Shown here: positions 1 to 10,564 of the stretch, in pieces
Position numbering within the stretch: position 1 is the first letter of the stretch
Layout: the number at the start of each line of letters is the position of its first letter
Origin: Thermomonas sp. S9
GTDB taxonomy: Bacteria > Pseudomonadota > Gammaproteobacteria > Xanthomonadales > Xanthomonadaceae
Length of the DNA stretch: 64,000 nucleotides
NCBI RefSeq assembly: GCF_024704365.1
Contig: NZ_JAJDFY010000001.1
Location: forward strand, 1,593,001 to 1,657,000
Direction of reading: 5' to 3'
Notes under the pieces: generated by a model
What the model was told of the DNA's origin: nothing
The model's database searches: none
The model's input: the letters and a program-made list of their open reading frames with translations, nothing else
Position numbers and translations under genes: made by a program

Positions 1-362
1 CGCGGCAGGGCCGGCCGGAATACATCGTGTTCGATCTGGCCCAGAAGTCCGTCACCTTGTTCCCCGTGCCGGCCGAGGCTGCCGAGCTTCGGCTGCGGAT
101 CTGGCGCCTCCCGGACGAATCGGAGCAGATCGAGTACATGGACGACGAGCCGGCGATCCTGCTGCCTGACCCCATGGTGCTCAAGCACTGGGTCCTGCAC
201 GAGTGCTACCTGGTCAAGGACTCCGAGCTGTACGACCCCGAGCGTGCGGCCCTACACCTGCAGCAGTTCGAGGAGCGATTCGGACCACGCCCCACCATCC
301 AGGCGCTGCAACAGTGGTCCGTGTCCCCGCTCGGCCGCCGCATGAAGGTGGTGGATTTCTGA
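1..362 (+). CDS. Phage adaptor/connector-like protein, C-terminal part
   Basis: The gene is cut by the left edge: the frame is open from base 3 to the TGA at 360-362, and a GTG at 27 is only an internal codon. The visible 119 or so residues are acidic and soluble, with a run of the form LRLRIWRLP and conserved aromatic and Trp positions seen in small podovirus head-tail adaptor proteins placed just before tail genes. The stop overlaps the ATG of the next gene, so the two are translationally coupled. The role as connector is inferred from position and general resemblance. Confidence 0.5.
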   Translation, partial: RQGRPEYIVFDLAQKSVTLFPVPAEAAELRLRIWRLPDESEQIEYMDDEPAILLPDPMVLKHWVLHECYLVKDSELYDPERAALHLQQFEERFGPRPTIQALQQWSVSPLGRRMKVVDF

Positions 363-1675
363 TGGCCGGCACCAGCGACAAGGAGCTTGTCCGGCAGGGC
401 GGGTTCCCGGGCGGGCTCAACACCCGCGCCAGCGACACAGAAGGCCCCCTGAACGAGAACGGCCAGCCGACGTCACTGCGCGAAGCGGTGAACGTCTCCC
501 TGTCCCGCACTGGCGCGCCCATGCGCCGCCCAGGGCAGACCCAGCGCGTTCCCGGGCGGGCGCACTCGCTGTTCGCCTCAGCGCACCGCCTGTTTGCCGT
601 GGTAGACGGCGAGCTGCGGTCCTACCTGCAGGGGCCCGATGGATCCCTGACCATGGACGCGGTGCTGGCCACGCCGGGCGATCGGTTCTGCACCTTCGCC
701 AGCGACGATTTCAGCGTGTGGTGGAGCAATGGCGTCACCGGCGGCAGGATCGACGAGGACCTGGCCGCGCACCCGTTCTGGATCGACACCCCGGACCCCG
801 TCGTGCTGGCGGTCGGATCCGGGGCGCTGGCCGCTGGGCGCTACGAGGTGAGCGTGACCGCACTGGACGCGGCCGGCCGCGAGTCCGGGGCCTCCGGCGC
901 CGTCGGCGTCGATGTGCCCACCGGAGGAAGCCTGGCCGTGACCATGCCTGCTGCGCCGCTTGGCGCTGTGCGCTGGCGCCTGTACGTCACCCCGCCGAAC
1001 GGCGATGTGCTGTACCAGCAGGCCGAGCTGCCGGTGAGTGCGACGACCGCCAGCGTGGGCAACCTCACGCCGACCGCGAAGCTGGAAACGCAGTGGCTGC
1101 ACCCGCTGGTGCCGGTCCAATGCCTGCGCTACGGCCATTCCCGCCTGTTCGGGCTGGCCGGGAACGTGCTGGTGTGGTCCGAGCCCTACCGGCTTGGCCT
1201 CATGGCCCCGGACAACCATGTGGTGCTGGGCAGCGAGGCAACCCTGCTGGAGCCCGTCGGCGATGGCGCCGAGGGCGCGGGCGTGTGGGTGGCCGACCAC
1301 AAGCGAACCTACTTCATGTCCGGCGCAGACCCGGAAAACTGGCAGCAGCAGGCGCGCTATCCGCACGCCGCGGTGCCGGGGACGTCCTGCACCGTGCCGG
1401 GCAGCTATTTCGGGCTCGAGACCTCCGGCGTCGTCGCCTTCTGGATGGCGCGCAACGGGATCCCCTGCATCGGCCTCCCAGGCGGCCAGCTCCTCCCCCT
1501 GCGCGAGGACGCGCTGGCGCTCCCGGTCGATGCCGAGCGGGGAGCCACGGGGCTCATGCTGTTCGAGGGGATCCACCAGCTTCTGACCTCCACCTTTGGC
1601 GCCTCCGCCAACCTGGCTGCCGCCAGCGATAGCGCAGATGCCACCGTCAAGCGCCGGGATCACCGGCCAACCTGA
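362..1675 (+). CDS. Putative phage tail/neck structural protein
   Basis: The 437-residue product starts at the ATG overlapping the previous stop; the frame is open further upstream, but only the overlap start fits the operon. The N-terminus is polar (GGFPGGLNTRAS, then SLREAVNVSLSRTGAPMRRPG), followed by repeated short beta-strand stretches and an immunoglobulin-like segment near residues 150-230. This layout resembles podovirus tail-tube or stabilisation proteins that sit between connector and tail-fibre genes. No catalytic motif is seen. The assignment is inferred from gene order. Confidence 0.45.
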   Translation: MAGTSDKELVRQGGFPGGLNTRASDTEGPLNENGQPTSLREAVNVSLSRTGAPMRRPGQTQRVPGRAHSLFASAHRLFAVVDGELRSYLQGPDGSLTMDAVLATPGDRFCTFASDDFSVWWSNGVTGGRIDEDLAAHPFWIDTPDPVVLAVGSGALAAGRYEVSVTALDAAGRESGASGAVGVDVPTGGSLAVTMPAAPLGAVRWRLYVTPPNGDVLYQQAELPVSATTASVGNLTPTAKLETQWLHPLVPVQCLRYGHSRLFGLAGNVLVWSEPYRLGLMAPDNHVVLGSEATLLEPVGDGAEGAGVWVADHKRTYFMSGADPENWQQQARYPHAAVPGTSCTVPGSYFGLETSGVVAFWMARNGIPCIGLPGGQLLPLREDALALPVDAERGATGLMLFEGIHQLLTSTFGASANLAAASDSADATVKRRDHRPT

Positions 1676-1748
1676 CCCGCCCCCACGGGAATCCTGCCGA
1701 AAGGCGACCACCCGACGCCGAACGCGCGTCACCACCAAGAGAGAACCC

Positions 1749-2337
1749 ATGAACGACCTGATGAAGCATCGGGGCGAGATCCTGCGCGCGCTCGCCAATC
1801 GCAAGTTCGAGCCCACCGGCGACGGCGGCATCCTGATCGGTGCCGGCATCAACGCCATCCCGATGGGCGTGTTCGACGTCGAGCACCGCCGCGAAGGCGA
1901 CCTGCTGGCACGAGTGGCCGGCAGCAACGTCATCCCGACCGAGGGCCTGAACCACATCCTCAACGCCGTCGTCGCCGGAGGTGCGCAGGTGCTGACCTGG
2001 TACATGGCGCTGTTCGAGGGCAATGTGACCCCCGGCAGCACGATGACCGCGGCGAACTTCACCAGCACTGCCACGGAATGCACCGCCTACGACGAGACCG
2101 CCCGTGTCTCGTACCAAGAGGGCACCCCGACGGCCGGCGTGATCGACAACGCCAGCAACCGCGCCCTGTTCACCATGAACGCGACCAAGACGGTCTACGG
2201 CGGCGCGCTGCTGTCCAACTCGGGCAAGTCGTCAACCTCCGGTCTGCTGCTCGCCGCGGCGCGCTTCGCCTCGCCGCGAAACGTGGTCGCCGCGGATGAA
2301 CTCGGTCCGCTACACGCTGACCCTGACCAGCGCATGA
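1749..2337 (+). CDS. Phage virion protein, frameshifted as read
   Basis: Starts at the ATG of MNDLMKHRGEILR. The body (FNHIL-type helix, WYMALFEGNVTPG, then a Thr/Ser/Asn-rich beta region) resembles a common podovirus structural or decoration protein of about 195 residues. Near 2301-2306 the frame slips: with one G less in the GG of ctcggtcc, the protein ends in an alternating beta stretch VRYTLTLTSA and a TGA at 2335-2337. As read, the frame instead runs on into the next gene. The length 589 nt is one base too many for an intact frame. Confidence 0.6.
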
Positions 2338-2615
2338 TCCTTGCGGTAAGCAAACGCTGGCACCTGTGGCGGCATCGCGGCGCGCGCTGGATTCTGGCGC
2401 GCGTCGTGGTGCCGGCTGCAACGTGGCTGGACTCGGTCGTGAAGGCGTCGGCAGCCCATGCCAATGACCAGCACGACAAGGTGCGCCTGCGGCTGGAAAT
2501 CTGCAGGCGCTGCCCGGCGTTCGATGCGACCATGCGGCGCTGCAGGGACTGCGGCTGTTTCATGCCGGCCAAGGCCCAGATGCCGCAGGCGAAGTGCCCG
2601 CAAGGCCGCTGGTAG
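2334..2615 (+). CDS. Small Cys-rich phage protein (putative zinc-binding)
   Basis: The 93-residue protein starts at the ATG overlapping the corrected stop of the virion gene (ATGA). The C-terminal 40 residues carry four cysteines as CRRCP and CRDCGCF, followed by Lys, CP and a terminal GRW. This is the pattern of small phage-encoded zinc-ribbon-like proteins of unknown role that sit among structural genes. The N-terminal half is amphipathic and basic. As sequenced the frame is continuous with the upstream virion gene because of the indel there, so a predicted fusion is probably false. Confidence 0.6.
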   Translation: MILAVSKRWHLWRHRGARWILARVVVPAATWLDSVVKASAAHANDQHDKVRLRLEICRRCPAFDATMRRCRDCGCFMPAKAQMPQAKCPQGRW

Positions 2616-5223
2616 ATGGCGCGCTGGCCCGAATGGATGCGGAAGGTGGGCGACACCGCCACCCACCCCGCGGCGCTGGACGTCGGCAAGAAGCTGCTGG
2701 GATACCTAGCCACCCGCCGGGAAACACCTGGCGTCGAGACGATGGTGCGCCGCATCACGCTCGATGACGGGACCGTCGTCGAGGCCAGCTTCACCGGCGA
2801 CCAGCCGGCGGTGACGGTCTACGCGGCCGACGGCACCGAAAACTGCTCGCTGTACGTCGAGTCCGGCATGCTGGACCTCGGGCCGAACATCGCGGCAGAT
2901 GCGGGGACCCGCTTCAACCCAGGGCCGCCCGCGTTCGATGACAGCTACGCCACCCTGCTGTTCGGCGATGGCGTCGACTGCAAGGACGGCGTGCCGGGCC
3001 TGAACGGCCGGGTGAAGATCGACACGCGCAAGCGCACTGTGCGCAGCGAATGCCTGCCCAGGGCCGGCTCCCATGTGCGCTCGCGCCTGCGCGATCCCGC
3101 CAAGAAGAAGGCGCAGGCCATGCTACCCGCAAGCTGCTGGAGCGGGCTCATGCAGCGGTATGTGCAGGCCGTCTACGGCGGCGTGGCGCTCAACTACAGC
3201 GGCACCCCCACGACGTTGACGGTCGAGGGGGCCGCGTTCGGCGTTGCGGACAACTGGGGCCTGCTGAACCTGGGCGGGGACCTGCGTTTCGTCCGCATCG
3301 ACGACGCCGGGGTCGCCACGCTCTACGCCGTCCGCCCCAAGGACGAATGCTTCTCGGCGGTCCTTTCGCTGTGGCGGTCCATGCCGGAGCGGAACGAGCG
3401 GGAACTGCTGGAGCGGCGCAAGGTCCTGACCATCGCGCTGTCGGGATGCGTTCCCGGCAAGGTGGCCAAGACGATCGAGGGCCTGCCCACGGGCAATAGG
3501 CATTTCCCGAAGCGGTCCGCCTGGGTGTTCGACCACGACAACGCCAGGGCCGTTGGCGTCCTCGGTCAAGACGGCATGGCGACCTGCTACACCGTCACGT
3601 TCAATCCGAACGGCGGGAACCCGACCGCCTCCGTGCAGGTCGTCAAGCAGGGCAAGGCCGGCGCCATGGACGGCGCGCTGTCGGTGAGCTGCGCCAGCCC
3701 GTTCGAGGCGGCGCTCGCGCCGTCGCAGTTCACGCTCGAGACAGCGCAGCGGGAATGCCACTACGACTTCCCGGTCTACGCCTATTTCAGCGGGACCAGC
3801 ATCGAGGTAATCAGCTACACGCTGATCGCCCAGCGGTCCGTCGCATCGGCCACGCCAAGGTGCGTGATCGACCGCCTGTACGACCTCACTGCGGACTTCG
3901 GCATCCCGATCCTGACGGCCAGCAGCGACGCCAATCAGTTCCTCAACGCGATCAACGAGATCTGCATCGTTGCCGAAGGCTACTATGCGCCATCGTGGAG
4001 CGCGGTCGACAAGCAGGCGTGCTTCATCGACGACGCCGACAACCTACGGCCCAGTTCCACCGGCGAGGTCCATGGCGTGGCATCGCCGCTTTCGCTGCGG
4101 ACCGTCTCCCGCAATATCAGCTCGGACGCGGGCGATCACATTGGATGGCAATGCTTCTGGGATGGCTGCAACGTCTTTTCGGCCTACCCACGGACCCTGT
4201 TTTCTGAGCCGAAGGAGTGCGGGTTCAAGCGCAGCGCCACGGTCGATACGTCAAGCGAGGTGAGCTATGGCACGTCCACCGCAGGCGGCGCCGTCAACTT
4301 CTCCCCAGTCAAGGGGTCCCTGTTCGTCTCCGACTGCAACACCTTCATTTCCACGCCAGTTGCAATCGAATCGAATATCAGCGGCACCTTCACCGTCACC
4401 GACTACGACGTGTTCGGATTTGAAGGGCAGGGCACCGCGATCATTTCGTCGATCGCATCGCTGGCGTGGGGAAGCTGCAGCGCGGTTGTGTCCGAGCGGT
4501 ATGCGGTCAACGGCGGAAAGGGCTTCTTCTACAAGGAGGCGAAAACCCAGGAATGGGGGAATCGCATCCGCCAGCGGCACGATCACCTACCGGGCCACGG
4601 TGGACACGGCATGGCCGACGCGGCCCGGGCTGTTCTGCAAGACGCTGGGCGAGCTTTCCGCCCTTGGCTGGACGGCGGACGACTACACCTCCGCCGTCGA
4701 GGACCGGGACGAGACCATTTCCACGCCCGGCACCGTGAACCGGGTCGGCGCGGTCTACGTCATGGGGATCCTGCGGCGCCGGCCGCCCAGTTTCACCAAC
4801 ACGGTCTTGCGCGCCAGCGAGGCTTACCTTGCTGCCGGGTCGTGGGGCGAACGGTTCTCCCTGCGCGCGAACATCGCCATCAAGGCCTCCGATGGCAGCC
4901 CGGCGCCCGACTACGTGCAAGGCGACTGGAAGCTGTCAGACGTGGGTATCGAGGCGGTGCGCGCGGTCGGGCTGGCATTCGAGGATCCCGCTGTGGGCGA
5001 TGCGATCGCCGAGGACACGAGCACGGGGGGCGGTGCCTGGGCGCTCAAGAGCCCGACCAACTATGCGCGCGGGTACTCGCTGGTCGCGGCCGATAGCCTG
5101 CTTGGCGCAACGATCCGCCCGCAGCTCTCCGTGAAGCGCGGAACGTCCATCGCAATGGACCGCCAAGTCATCCATGGCGGCTACACCAAGGTCACCACGC
5201 CCAGCTTCGTAGGCTGGGCATAA
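2616..5223 (+). CDS. Large phage structural protein, frameshifted as read
   Basis: Starts directly after the TAG of the Cys-rich gene and would encode about 868 residues. The reading frame used from 2616 loses sense after KEAKTQEWG at 4555-4559 (run of five G). One G fewer joins it to the +1 frame, which continues GIASASGTITYRATVD through to the stop at 5223. The protein is rich in Ser, Thr, Gly and Cys, with many short beta segments, typical of podovirus tail or needle components. No enzymatic motif is recognised. It lies between the Cys-rich gene and a fibre-like gene. Confidence 0.55.
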
Positions 5224-5233
5224 GGAGGAACAG

Positions 5234-5935
5234 ATGGGCATGACTTTCAAAGACCGGGCCAAGCAGACGACGATCGACACGGGCTCAGGAGCGTTGTCTC
5301 TGGATGCTGCAGTTTCTGGCTGCACCATGCTTCCGAATGTCGGTAGCAACGAGTCGTTCTACTACTGCGTCGAGCAGGAAGATGGCAGTGAGTGGGAGGT
5401 CGGACGAGGCTACGTATCTTCCGGTGCGCTCCAGCGTGATTTCGTGTTTTCGAACCACGCAGGCGGATCCGGGTTTTACGCACGGGTCAATTTTTCCGCA
5501 GGAACCAAGTACGTCTCGCTTGTCGCGCCGGCCGAGTTTTTCTCGATCGTCGATAATATGTTGGCCGCGATGGCGGGGCGATCGTTCGGTGTGGCTACTG
5601 TGTCCACCAGCGACGCCACCCCAACGGCGCTCGTCGTCGACAAGCTCGCGCCGGCGCCGAACGCGGCGGGCGGATTCCGGGCGGCCTACATGACCGGGAC
5701 GATCCACGCGGTGTCCTACGGTGGCGCCGGGGCGATCGCCTGGGAGTTCGACTGCACCATCCTGAGCGGCGCAGTGACTGCGTTCAACAAGACCCTGCTG
5801 TTTTCGGATGCGCTCACTGATTGCGACGTGACGTGTACGACTCCGTTTGAGTTCACCGTCACTGGCCCTGCGGCCACCGACGTTGACTGGGGAATCAACC
5901 TCGAAATCAAGTTCAGCCGTGAAAACGGGGTCTGA
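5234..5935 (+). CDS. Phage tail fibre/hub-like protein
   Basis: A 233-residue product preceded by a strong AAGGAGG ribosome site at 5223-5229. The first 80 residues (FKDRAKQTT, an SLDAAVSG motif, then YYCVEQEDGSEWEVG and QRDFVFSN) match the small N-terminal domain found at the start of many tail-fibre or tail-hub proteins. The rest is Thr/Ala-rich beta structure. It probably contributes to the adsorption apparatus; the exact position in the virion cannot be read from sequence. Confidence 0.6.
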   Translation: MGMTFKDRAKQTTIDTGSGALSLDAAVSGCTMLPNVGSNESFYYCVEQEDGSEWEVGRGYVSSGALQRDFVFSNHAGGSGFYARVNFSAGTKYVSLVAPAEFFSIVDNMLAAMAGRSFGVATVSTSDATPTALVVDKLAPAPNAAGGFRAAYMTGTIHAVSYGGAGAIAWEFDCTILSGAVTAFNKTLLFSDALTDCDVTCTTPFEFTVTGPAATDVDWGINLEIKFSRENGV

Positions 5936-5937
5936 CC

Positions 5938-7233
5938 ATGATCTCCACGGCGCCCTTGTCTACGTCGCCCATCGCCGCCGGGGGCAGCAGCATCGCGCCG
6001 CCGCTTGACCTACCCGAGATCACCGATGGGGTGCTACTCGCCGACGACCCGAGTGCGTTCTTCTTGAACGTGCTGGCGGATGGCGCGAACGCCGCTACGC
6101 CGGGCGTCGAGTTTTTCATCGCAAACCTGCTTGGGGCCGAGGCGGCTGCCACGGCGAGCGGCCGCGCTAATCGACGGCAGCAGGTGCTGCTGCTGGACTC
6201 GGCGATCCTGACGCTGTCGTCCATATCCCAGGTTCTCCCCGTGCTCATTGAGCGGATCGCCATTGCCGCGGACCCGTCGGCCAAGGGCCGGTTCCGGCCG
6301 GCCGCCGCGGCCGGGGTGCGCTTCCAAGATTCCGTCGCGGCCGCGTGGGCGATGCTGCTGGCCGACCAGCCTGCAGCCGCCGACGATGCCGCCGGCGTGG
6401 TGCGCAGGCTGTCCGCCCTGGCTGACACGCTGCAGGCGCTTGGGAGCGTGCAGGGCCGGCTCACTGCGCGGGCGGCGGTTGCCGTGGCCGCGGCGCTTGA
6501 GGCGCGCGCCTCCGGCGGCTGGGGCGCAGAGGCAGTCGACCAGGTCGCCCTGAGCATGGAGGCTCGCAGCCTGCTGGCGGCCATGCTGGAGGCATCCGAT
6601 GCCGCAGCAGTGGGCGACACCCCGGGGAGCAGCCTGCGCATCGTTGTCCTGACGGGCGATTCCGCCACGCTGGACGCCGACCCCGCGGCCGCCCTTCGCG
6701 CGTTTTCCAGCCTGGGCGACGGCGCGGCGCTCTACTGCAGCCTACGCATCGGCGGCACGGACTACCACGGCTGGGCGCTCAACACAGAGCTGCGCGCCGT
6801 GACCGAGTACCGCAACGTGCCGTTCGACAGCTACGCCATCCTGAACGGGCGGACCTATGCCGCCGGCGATGCCGGGATCTTCGAGCTGGCGGGCGACACC
6901 GACGCCGGGCAGCCGATCGAGGCATGGTTTCGGCCGTTCCTGACCAACTTCGGCACGCAGAAGATGAAGCGCGTGACCGACCTGTGGATTGGATCCTCGG
7001 CCGTGGGCCTGTTCGTGAAGGTGCATACCAAGGACCCGGCCACCGGCAAGATGGTCGAGGACATTTATCCGGTCGAGCACGCGCATGGCGCTGGCAGCGA
7101 CAAGGGGCGCGTGAAGATCGGCCGCGGGCTGTCCTCCAACTACTGGACCCTCACCGTGGGCAACGTCGCCGGCGCCGACTTCGACGTCCAGAGCATCGAG
7201 TGGAAGCCGCTCGTGCTGGACCGGCGCCAGTAG
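5938..7233 (+). CDS. Phage structural protein of unknown role
   Basis: A 431-residue protein starting two bases after the previous stop. Residues 1-240 are strongly Ala-rich and helical. The last 190 residues are beta-rich, with conserved aromatic positions (YHGWALNTELRAVTEY, then WFRPFLTNFGTQKMKR) as in distal tail or baseplate-like proteins. It belongs to the same rightward virion operon. The function is inferred only from position. Confidence 0.5.
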   Translation: MISTAPLSTSPIAAGGSSIAPPLDLPEITDGVLLADDPSAFFLNVLADGANAATPGVEFFIANLLGAEAAATASGRANRRQQVLLLDSAILTLSSISQVLPVLIERIAIAADPSAKGRFRPAAAAGVRFQDSVAAAWAMLLADQPAAADDAAGVVRRLSALADTLQALGSVQGRLTARAAVAVAAALEARASGGWGAEAVDQVALSMEARSLLAAMLEASDAAAVGDTPGSSLRIVVLTGDSATLDADPAAALRAFSSLGDGAALYCSLRIGGTDYHGWALNTELRAVTEYRNVPFDSYAILNGRTYAAGDAGIFELAGDTDAGQPIEAWFRPFLTNFGTQKMKRVTDLWIGSSAVGLFVKVHTKDPATGKMVEDIYPVEHAHGAGSDKGRVKIGRGLSSNYWTLTVGNVAGADFDVQSIEWKPLVLDRRQ

Positions 7234-7302
7234 CACCAGCCGCATCGACCACCTTCCGACGCCCGCGCACGAGGGCGGACGGGCAGCTATTCCTTGGAGT
7301 CC

Positions 7303-9171
7303 ATGATGACGCTCCCCTACGCCGCAGAGCCGCCCACCACGCTGGATGCAACCCAGATCGTCAACGAGGGCTGGGCCTACTTCAACGGGAAGTCCAACGA
7401 GCTGCTGAGCAACGCATCGCTGCAGCTCAACAGCATCGCAACGCCACTCCTGTCGATGACCGCGCCGGTCATCAGCTTCACCATGCCGCCGGTGGAGGAG
7501 GGGACATTCAACCGACCCGTGGCCCCGACGGCGCCCGCCGTGCGCGACGTCGACGACTCGGTGCCGGATGCGCCCGCGCTGGCCGCCATCACGCTGGACA
7601 GCGTGCCGGCGATGCCGGACGAGCCGGATTTCAGCGGGCTCACCTACCGCGCACCGGCCGCGCCCAATATCGCCATCCCAAGCCGACCGACCGACCTTGA
7701 CGTCGTGCTGGACCCGGTCGTCGTCCCTGCGGCCCCGGAGTTCAACATGCCGGACGAGCCGGCGCTGTACGCGCTGAACCTTCCGGCGATTCCCGACCTG
7801 CAGATCCCGGCGTTCACGGGCGTGCGGCCCACGATGAACCTGCAGGCCCCGACGGACGGCCTGACCTGGGTCTACCGGGACTATGACAACACGGCGATCA
7901 ACACGATCAAGGGCCAGCTCAGCGCGATGACCCTGAACGGGCTGGCGCTGCCGCCCGAAATCGAGCAGGCCATCTTCGACCGCGCGCGCGGCCGCGAGGA
8001 CGTCCTCAGCGCGCAGCAGACGACCGAGGCCTCCCGCGCGCTTGCAAGCCGCGGCCTGCGGCAGCCGGCCGGGCTCATGGCCAAGGTGCTGGACCGGATT
8101 GCCGCCCAGGCGCGCATGACCAGCAGCGGCGCCAGCCGTGACCTGGGCATTGAAATCGCCAGGCAGAACATCGAGTCCATCCGCTTCGGGCTCTCGCAGG
8201 CCATCGCGCTGGAATCCACCCTGCTGCAGCAGCACATCGCGGTGCAGGGGCTGGTGCTGGATGCCGCCAAGGCTGCGCATGCGGCGCTGCTGTCCCTGTT
8301 CGAGGCGCAGGTGGCGCTGCACAACGCCCAGTGGGAGGGGTTCAAGGCCGAGGCCCAGGTGTACGAGACCCGCATCCGTGCGCTTGCCCAGCAGGTCGAA
8401 ATCACCAAGGCGCGCATCGACGCCGAGAAGGTGAAGGGGGACCTCAACGAGGGATTGGTGCGGGCCTATGGCGAGAAGGTGCGCGCCCTGTCCTCGCTGG
8501 CTGATATGTACCGGGCGCAGGTCGAGGCGGCGAAGGCTCAGGGCGAAATCAACGTCCAGCGCCTCGAGCAGGTCCGCCTGCGCCTGCAGGCCTACGGCAC
8601 GGACGTGGACGTCTATGCCAAGCAGTGGGACGCCTATAAGGCGCAGGCCGACGCCGAGGCCACCGGGATCCGCTACTACGAGGCGCTGGGCAACGTGTTC
8701 AGCAACCGGGTGCAGGCGTGGCGCGGGCAGGTCGAGGCTCAGTCCTCGCGCGCGCAGACCCAGATCGCCGTCAACGGCCAGGCGCTGGACCTGTTCCGCG
8801 CCACCTTGGCGGGCGTGAGTACGCGCGTGCAGGCGCAGGTCGCCAACGTGGACGCCGCCACCCGGGTGTTCAGCGCCAAGACGGCGCTGTTTGGGACCGA
8901 GGGGCAGGTGTCGGCTGCGGAAAGCGATGCCGGCAACCGGACGGCGGCACTACGGCAGGAGCAATACAAGCTGCTGTTCGACAGCGCCGCGCAGAACGCG
9001 CGCATGGCGGCCGACTACGGAATCAAGCGGGCTGAGCTGGCGATTGAAGCCAGCCGCGGCGCGTCGCAAGTGTGGGGACAGCTCGCGGCATCGGTACTGT
9101 CCGGCGTCAACTTGGGGGCCAGCACCAGCCAGAGCGGAAGCTGGTCCTGGAGCTATCAGGGCGAAATCTAA
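7303..9171 (+). CDS. Long helical phage tail/ejection protein
   Basis: About 622 residues. The ATG pair at 7303/7306 follows a GGAG ribosome site (7296-7299); a TTG at 7294 is the only earlier start. Residues 20-180 are Pro/Ala-rich with repeated PxxPD and APxxP units. From about 200 to 560 the chain is almost wholly amphipathic helix (AQVEAAKAQGEINVQRLEQVRLRLQ-type), a coiled-coil pattern typical of internal or ejection proteins. The C-terminus is Ser/Gly-rich. It immediately precedes another helical virion protein and the giant polyvalent gene. Confidence 0.5.
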   Translation: MMTLPYAAEPPTTLDATQIVNEGWAYFNGKSNELLSNASLQLNSIATPLLSMTAPVISFTMPPVEEGTFNRPVAPTAPAVRDVDDSVPDAPALAAITLDSVPAMPDEPDFSGLTYRAPAAPNIAIPSRPTDLDVVLDPVVVPAAPEFNMPDEPALYALNLPAIPDLQIPAFTGVRPTMNLQAPTDGLTWVYRDYDNTAINTIKGQLSAMTLNGLALPPEIEQAIFDRARGREDVLSAQQTTEASRALASRGLRQPAGLMAKVLDRIAAQARMTSSGASRDLGIEIARQNIESIRFGLSQAIALESTLLQQHIAVQGLVLDAAKAAHAALLSLFEAQVALHNAQWEGFKAEAQVYETRIRALAQQVEITKARIDAEKVKGDLNEGLVRAYGEKVRALSSLADMYRAQVEAAKAQGEINVQRLEQVRLRLQAYGTDVDVYAKQWDAYKAQADAEATGIRYYEALGNVFSNRVQAWRGQVEAQSSRAQTQIAVNGQALDLFRATLAGVSTRVQAQVANVDAATRVFSAKTALFGTEGQVSAAESDAGNRTAALRQEQYKLLFDSAAQNARMAADYGIKRAELAIEASRGASQVWGQLAASVLSGVNLGASTSQSGSWSWSYQGEI

Positions 9172-9183
9172 ACGGGGGAGCAC

Positions 9184-10539
9184 ATGGCACTGAACGACGA
9201 TCCGAACAAGGACAACTACTACGCACAGGTGCAGTCGTCTCCTGGCATGCGCCTCGTCCGTGGGGGAGCTTGGTTTCCAGCAGTCTGCGAAGGCGAACAT
9301 GCAGCGCATCAATTCGGCCATGGAGCAGCAGCGCGCCGCTGCCGCTCCGGCTGCTGCCCCTGCGATGCCAGCGCCGCAGATCAAGTTTGCCGGCACCGAC
9401 TCCGCGCCGGACACGATGTTCAAGCGGCCGGCCAGCGCCGTGCCTGCGCCGCGCAACGCGGCGCAACTGGATGCAGCAAGCGCCGCCGAGGTGGCGGCGC
9501 GCAACAAGCGCATCCCCTGCCAGCTCGTCGCCCGGCGTGGGGGCGCCGGCGGCGGCTGGCGGGGGGCTCTGCGTCGGGCTACTTCATTGGAAGCAATGGG
9601 GTCCGGCGCGACATCAACGGGGACGGCACCATCGCGGGGGCCAATCCCAATGCGGTCTCGGTCAACCGCCAGTCCATGGGGGGCACGGCGCCGCCGCTCA
9701 TGCGCAGCCAGCCCGTGGCCAGCACGTTCGGCCTTCCGGTCACGGATCCGCGGATCGACGAACAGCGAACGCCGGCAGCGCAATCGCCGCTGGTCCTCCG
9801 CGGCGCCGACGCCATGGCCGAGCAGTACAACGCCCGCGAGGACCGCGAGGCGCGCGCCAAGCTGGCCAGCGACCTGGACAGCCAGCGGTTCCGGCTGGAA
9901 ATGATCGCCGGCAACCCGGACCGTCGCGGCCGCGCCGCACTGCAGGCGCTTGCCGAGAATGGCCAGCAGCGGGCGGCGCTGGCCGGGAATGCCGAGCGGC
10001 TGTCCGCCGAGGCCCAGCAGGGCCGGGCGAACCGGGCCAACACGCTCGCCAACACCGCCCTCGAGCAGCAGGGCCTCGATCGCCGATCCGAACAGGACAT
10101 CCTGCTGCGCCGCGATGCGCTGGCGGCCGAACAGTCCGGCGTGAGCCAAGTGCTCAACGGCGAGAACGGCACCGTGTCGCTGTTGCGCCGCGATGGCTCC
10201 GTTGAGGGCGTCCGGAACCCCGACGGCACGCCGTTCCGCGTACCCGTGCAGGATCGTGGCCAGGTCACCGCGGCCGACCGCCTCGCCTTCCTGCGTGAGC
10301 GCATGAATAGTCTGGAAAAAGCCATTTCCGATACTCGCGCGTTGAATCCGACCGCGGACGTTTCCAGCTTCCAAGCCCAGCTTGACGCCCTGAACAAGCA
10401 GGCGCAGGGCCTGTTGTCGGGCCCGCAGCAACCGACGTCAGCCGCGGTCGCGGCACTCAAGGCCAACCCCGACAAGGCGGCCGATTTCGACGCCATGTTC
10501 GGCCCCGGCGCGGCAGCGCGTATCCTTGGCGCCAAGTAG
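9184..10539 (+). CDS. Helical phage internal protein, frameshifted as read
   Basis: The protein begins MALNDDPNKDNYY and ends AARILGAK, but the segment 9262-9570 makes sense only in other frames. One G fewer at 9262-9266 gives RGELGFQQSAKANMQRINS. One C fewer at 9514-9517 and one G fewer at 9561-9566 restore PASSSPGVGAPAAAGGGSA and return to the frame of FIGSNGVRRDINGDG. The last 230 residues are charged helix. It is probably an internal virion protein packaged with the next gene product. The three length changes in one gene are the densest cluster in the window. Confidence 0.5.
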   Translation: MALNDDPNKDNYYAQVQSSPGMRLVRGGAWFPAVCEGEHAAHQFGHGAAARRCRSGCCPCDASAADQVCRHRLRAGHDVQAAGQRRACAAQRGATGCSKRRRGGGAQQAHPLPARRPAWGRRRRLAGGSASGYFIGSNGVRRDINGDGTIAGANPNAVSVNRQSMGGTAPPLMRSQPVASTFGLPVTDPRIDEQRTPAAQSPLVLRGADAMAEQYNAREDREARAKLASDLDSQRFRLEMIAGNPDRRGRAALQALAENGQQRAALAGNAERLSAEAQQGRANRANTLANTALEQQGLDRRSEQDILLRRDALAAEQSGVSQVLNGENGTVSLLRRDGSVEGVRNPDGTPFRVPVQDRGQVTAADRLAFLRERMNSLEKAISDTRALNPTADVSSFQAQLDALNKQAQGLLSGPQQPTSAAVAALKANPDKAADFDAMFGPGAAARILGAK

Positions 10540-10564
10540 CCCATTCGCCCCCTAAAGGTTGCCC

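Noticed and set aside
4540..4575. Programmed frameshift in the large tail gene
   Set aside because: No slippery heptamer or downstream structure is evident, and the same kind of G-run change breaks unrelated host genes.
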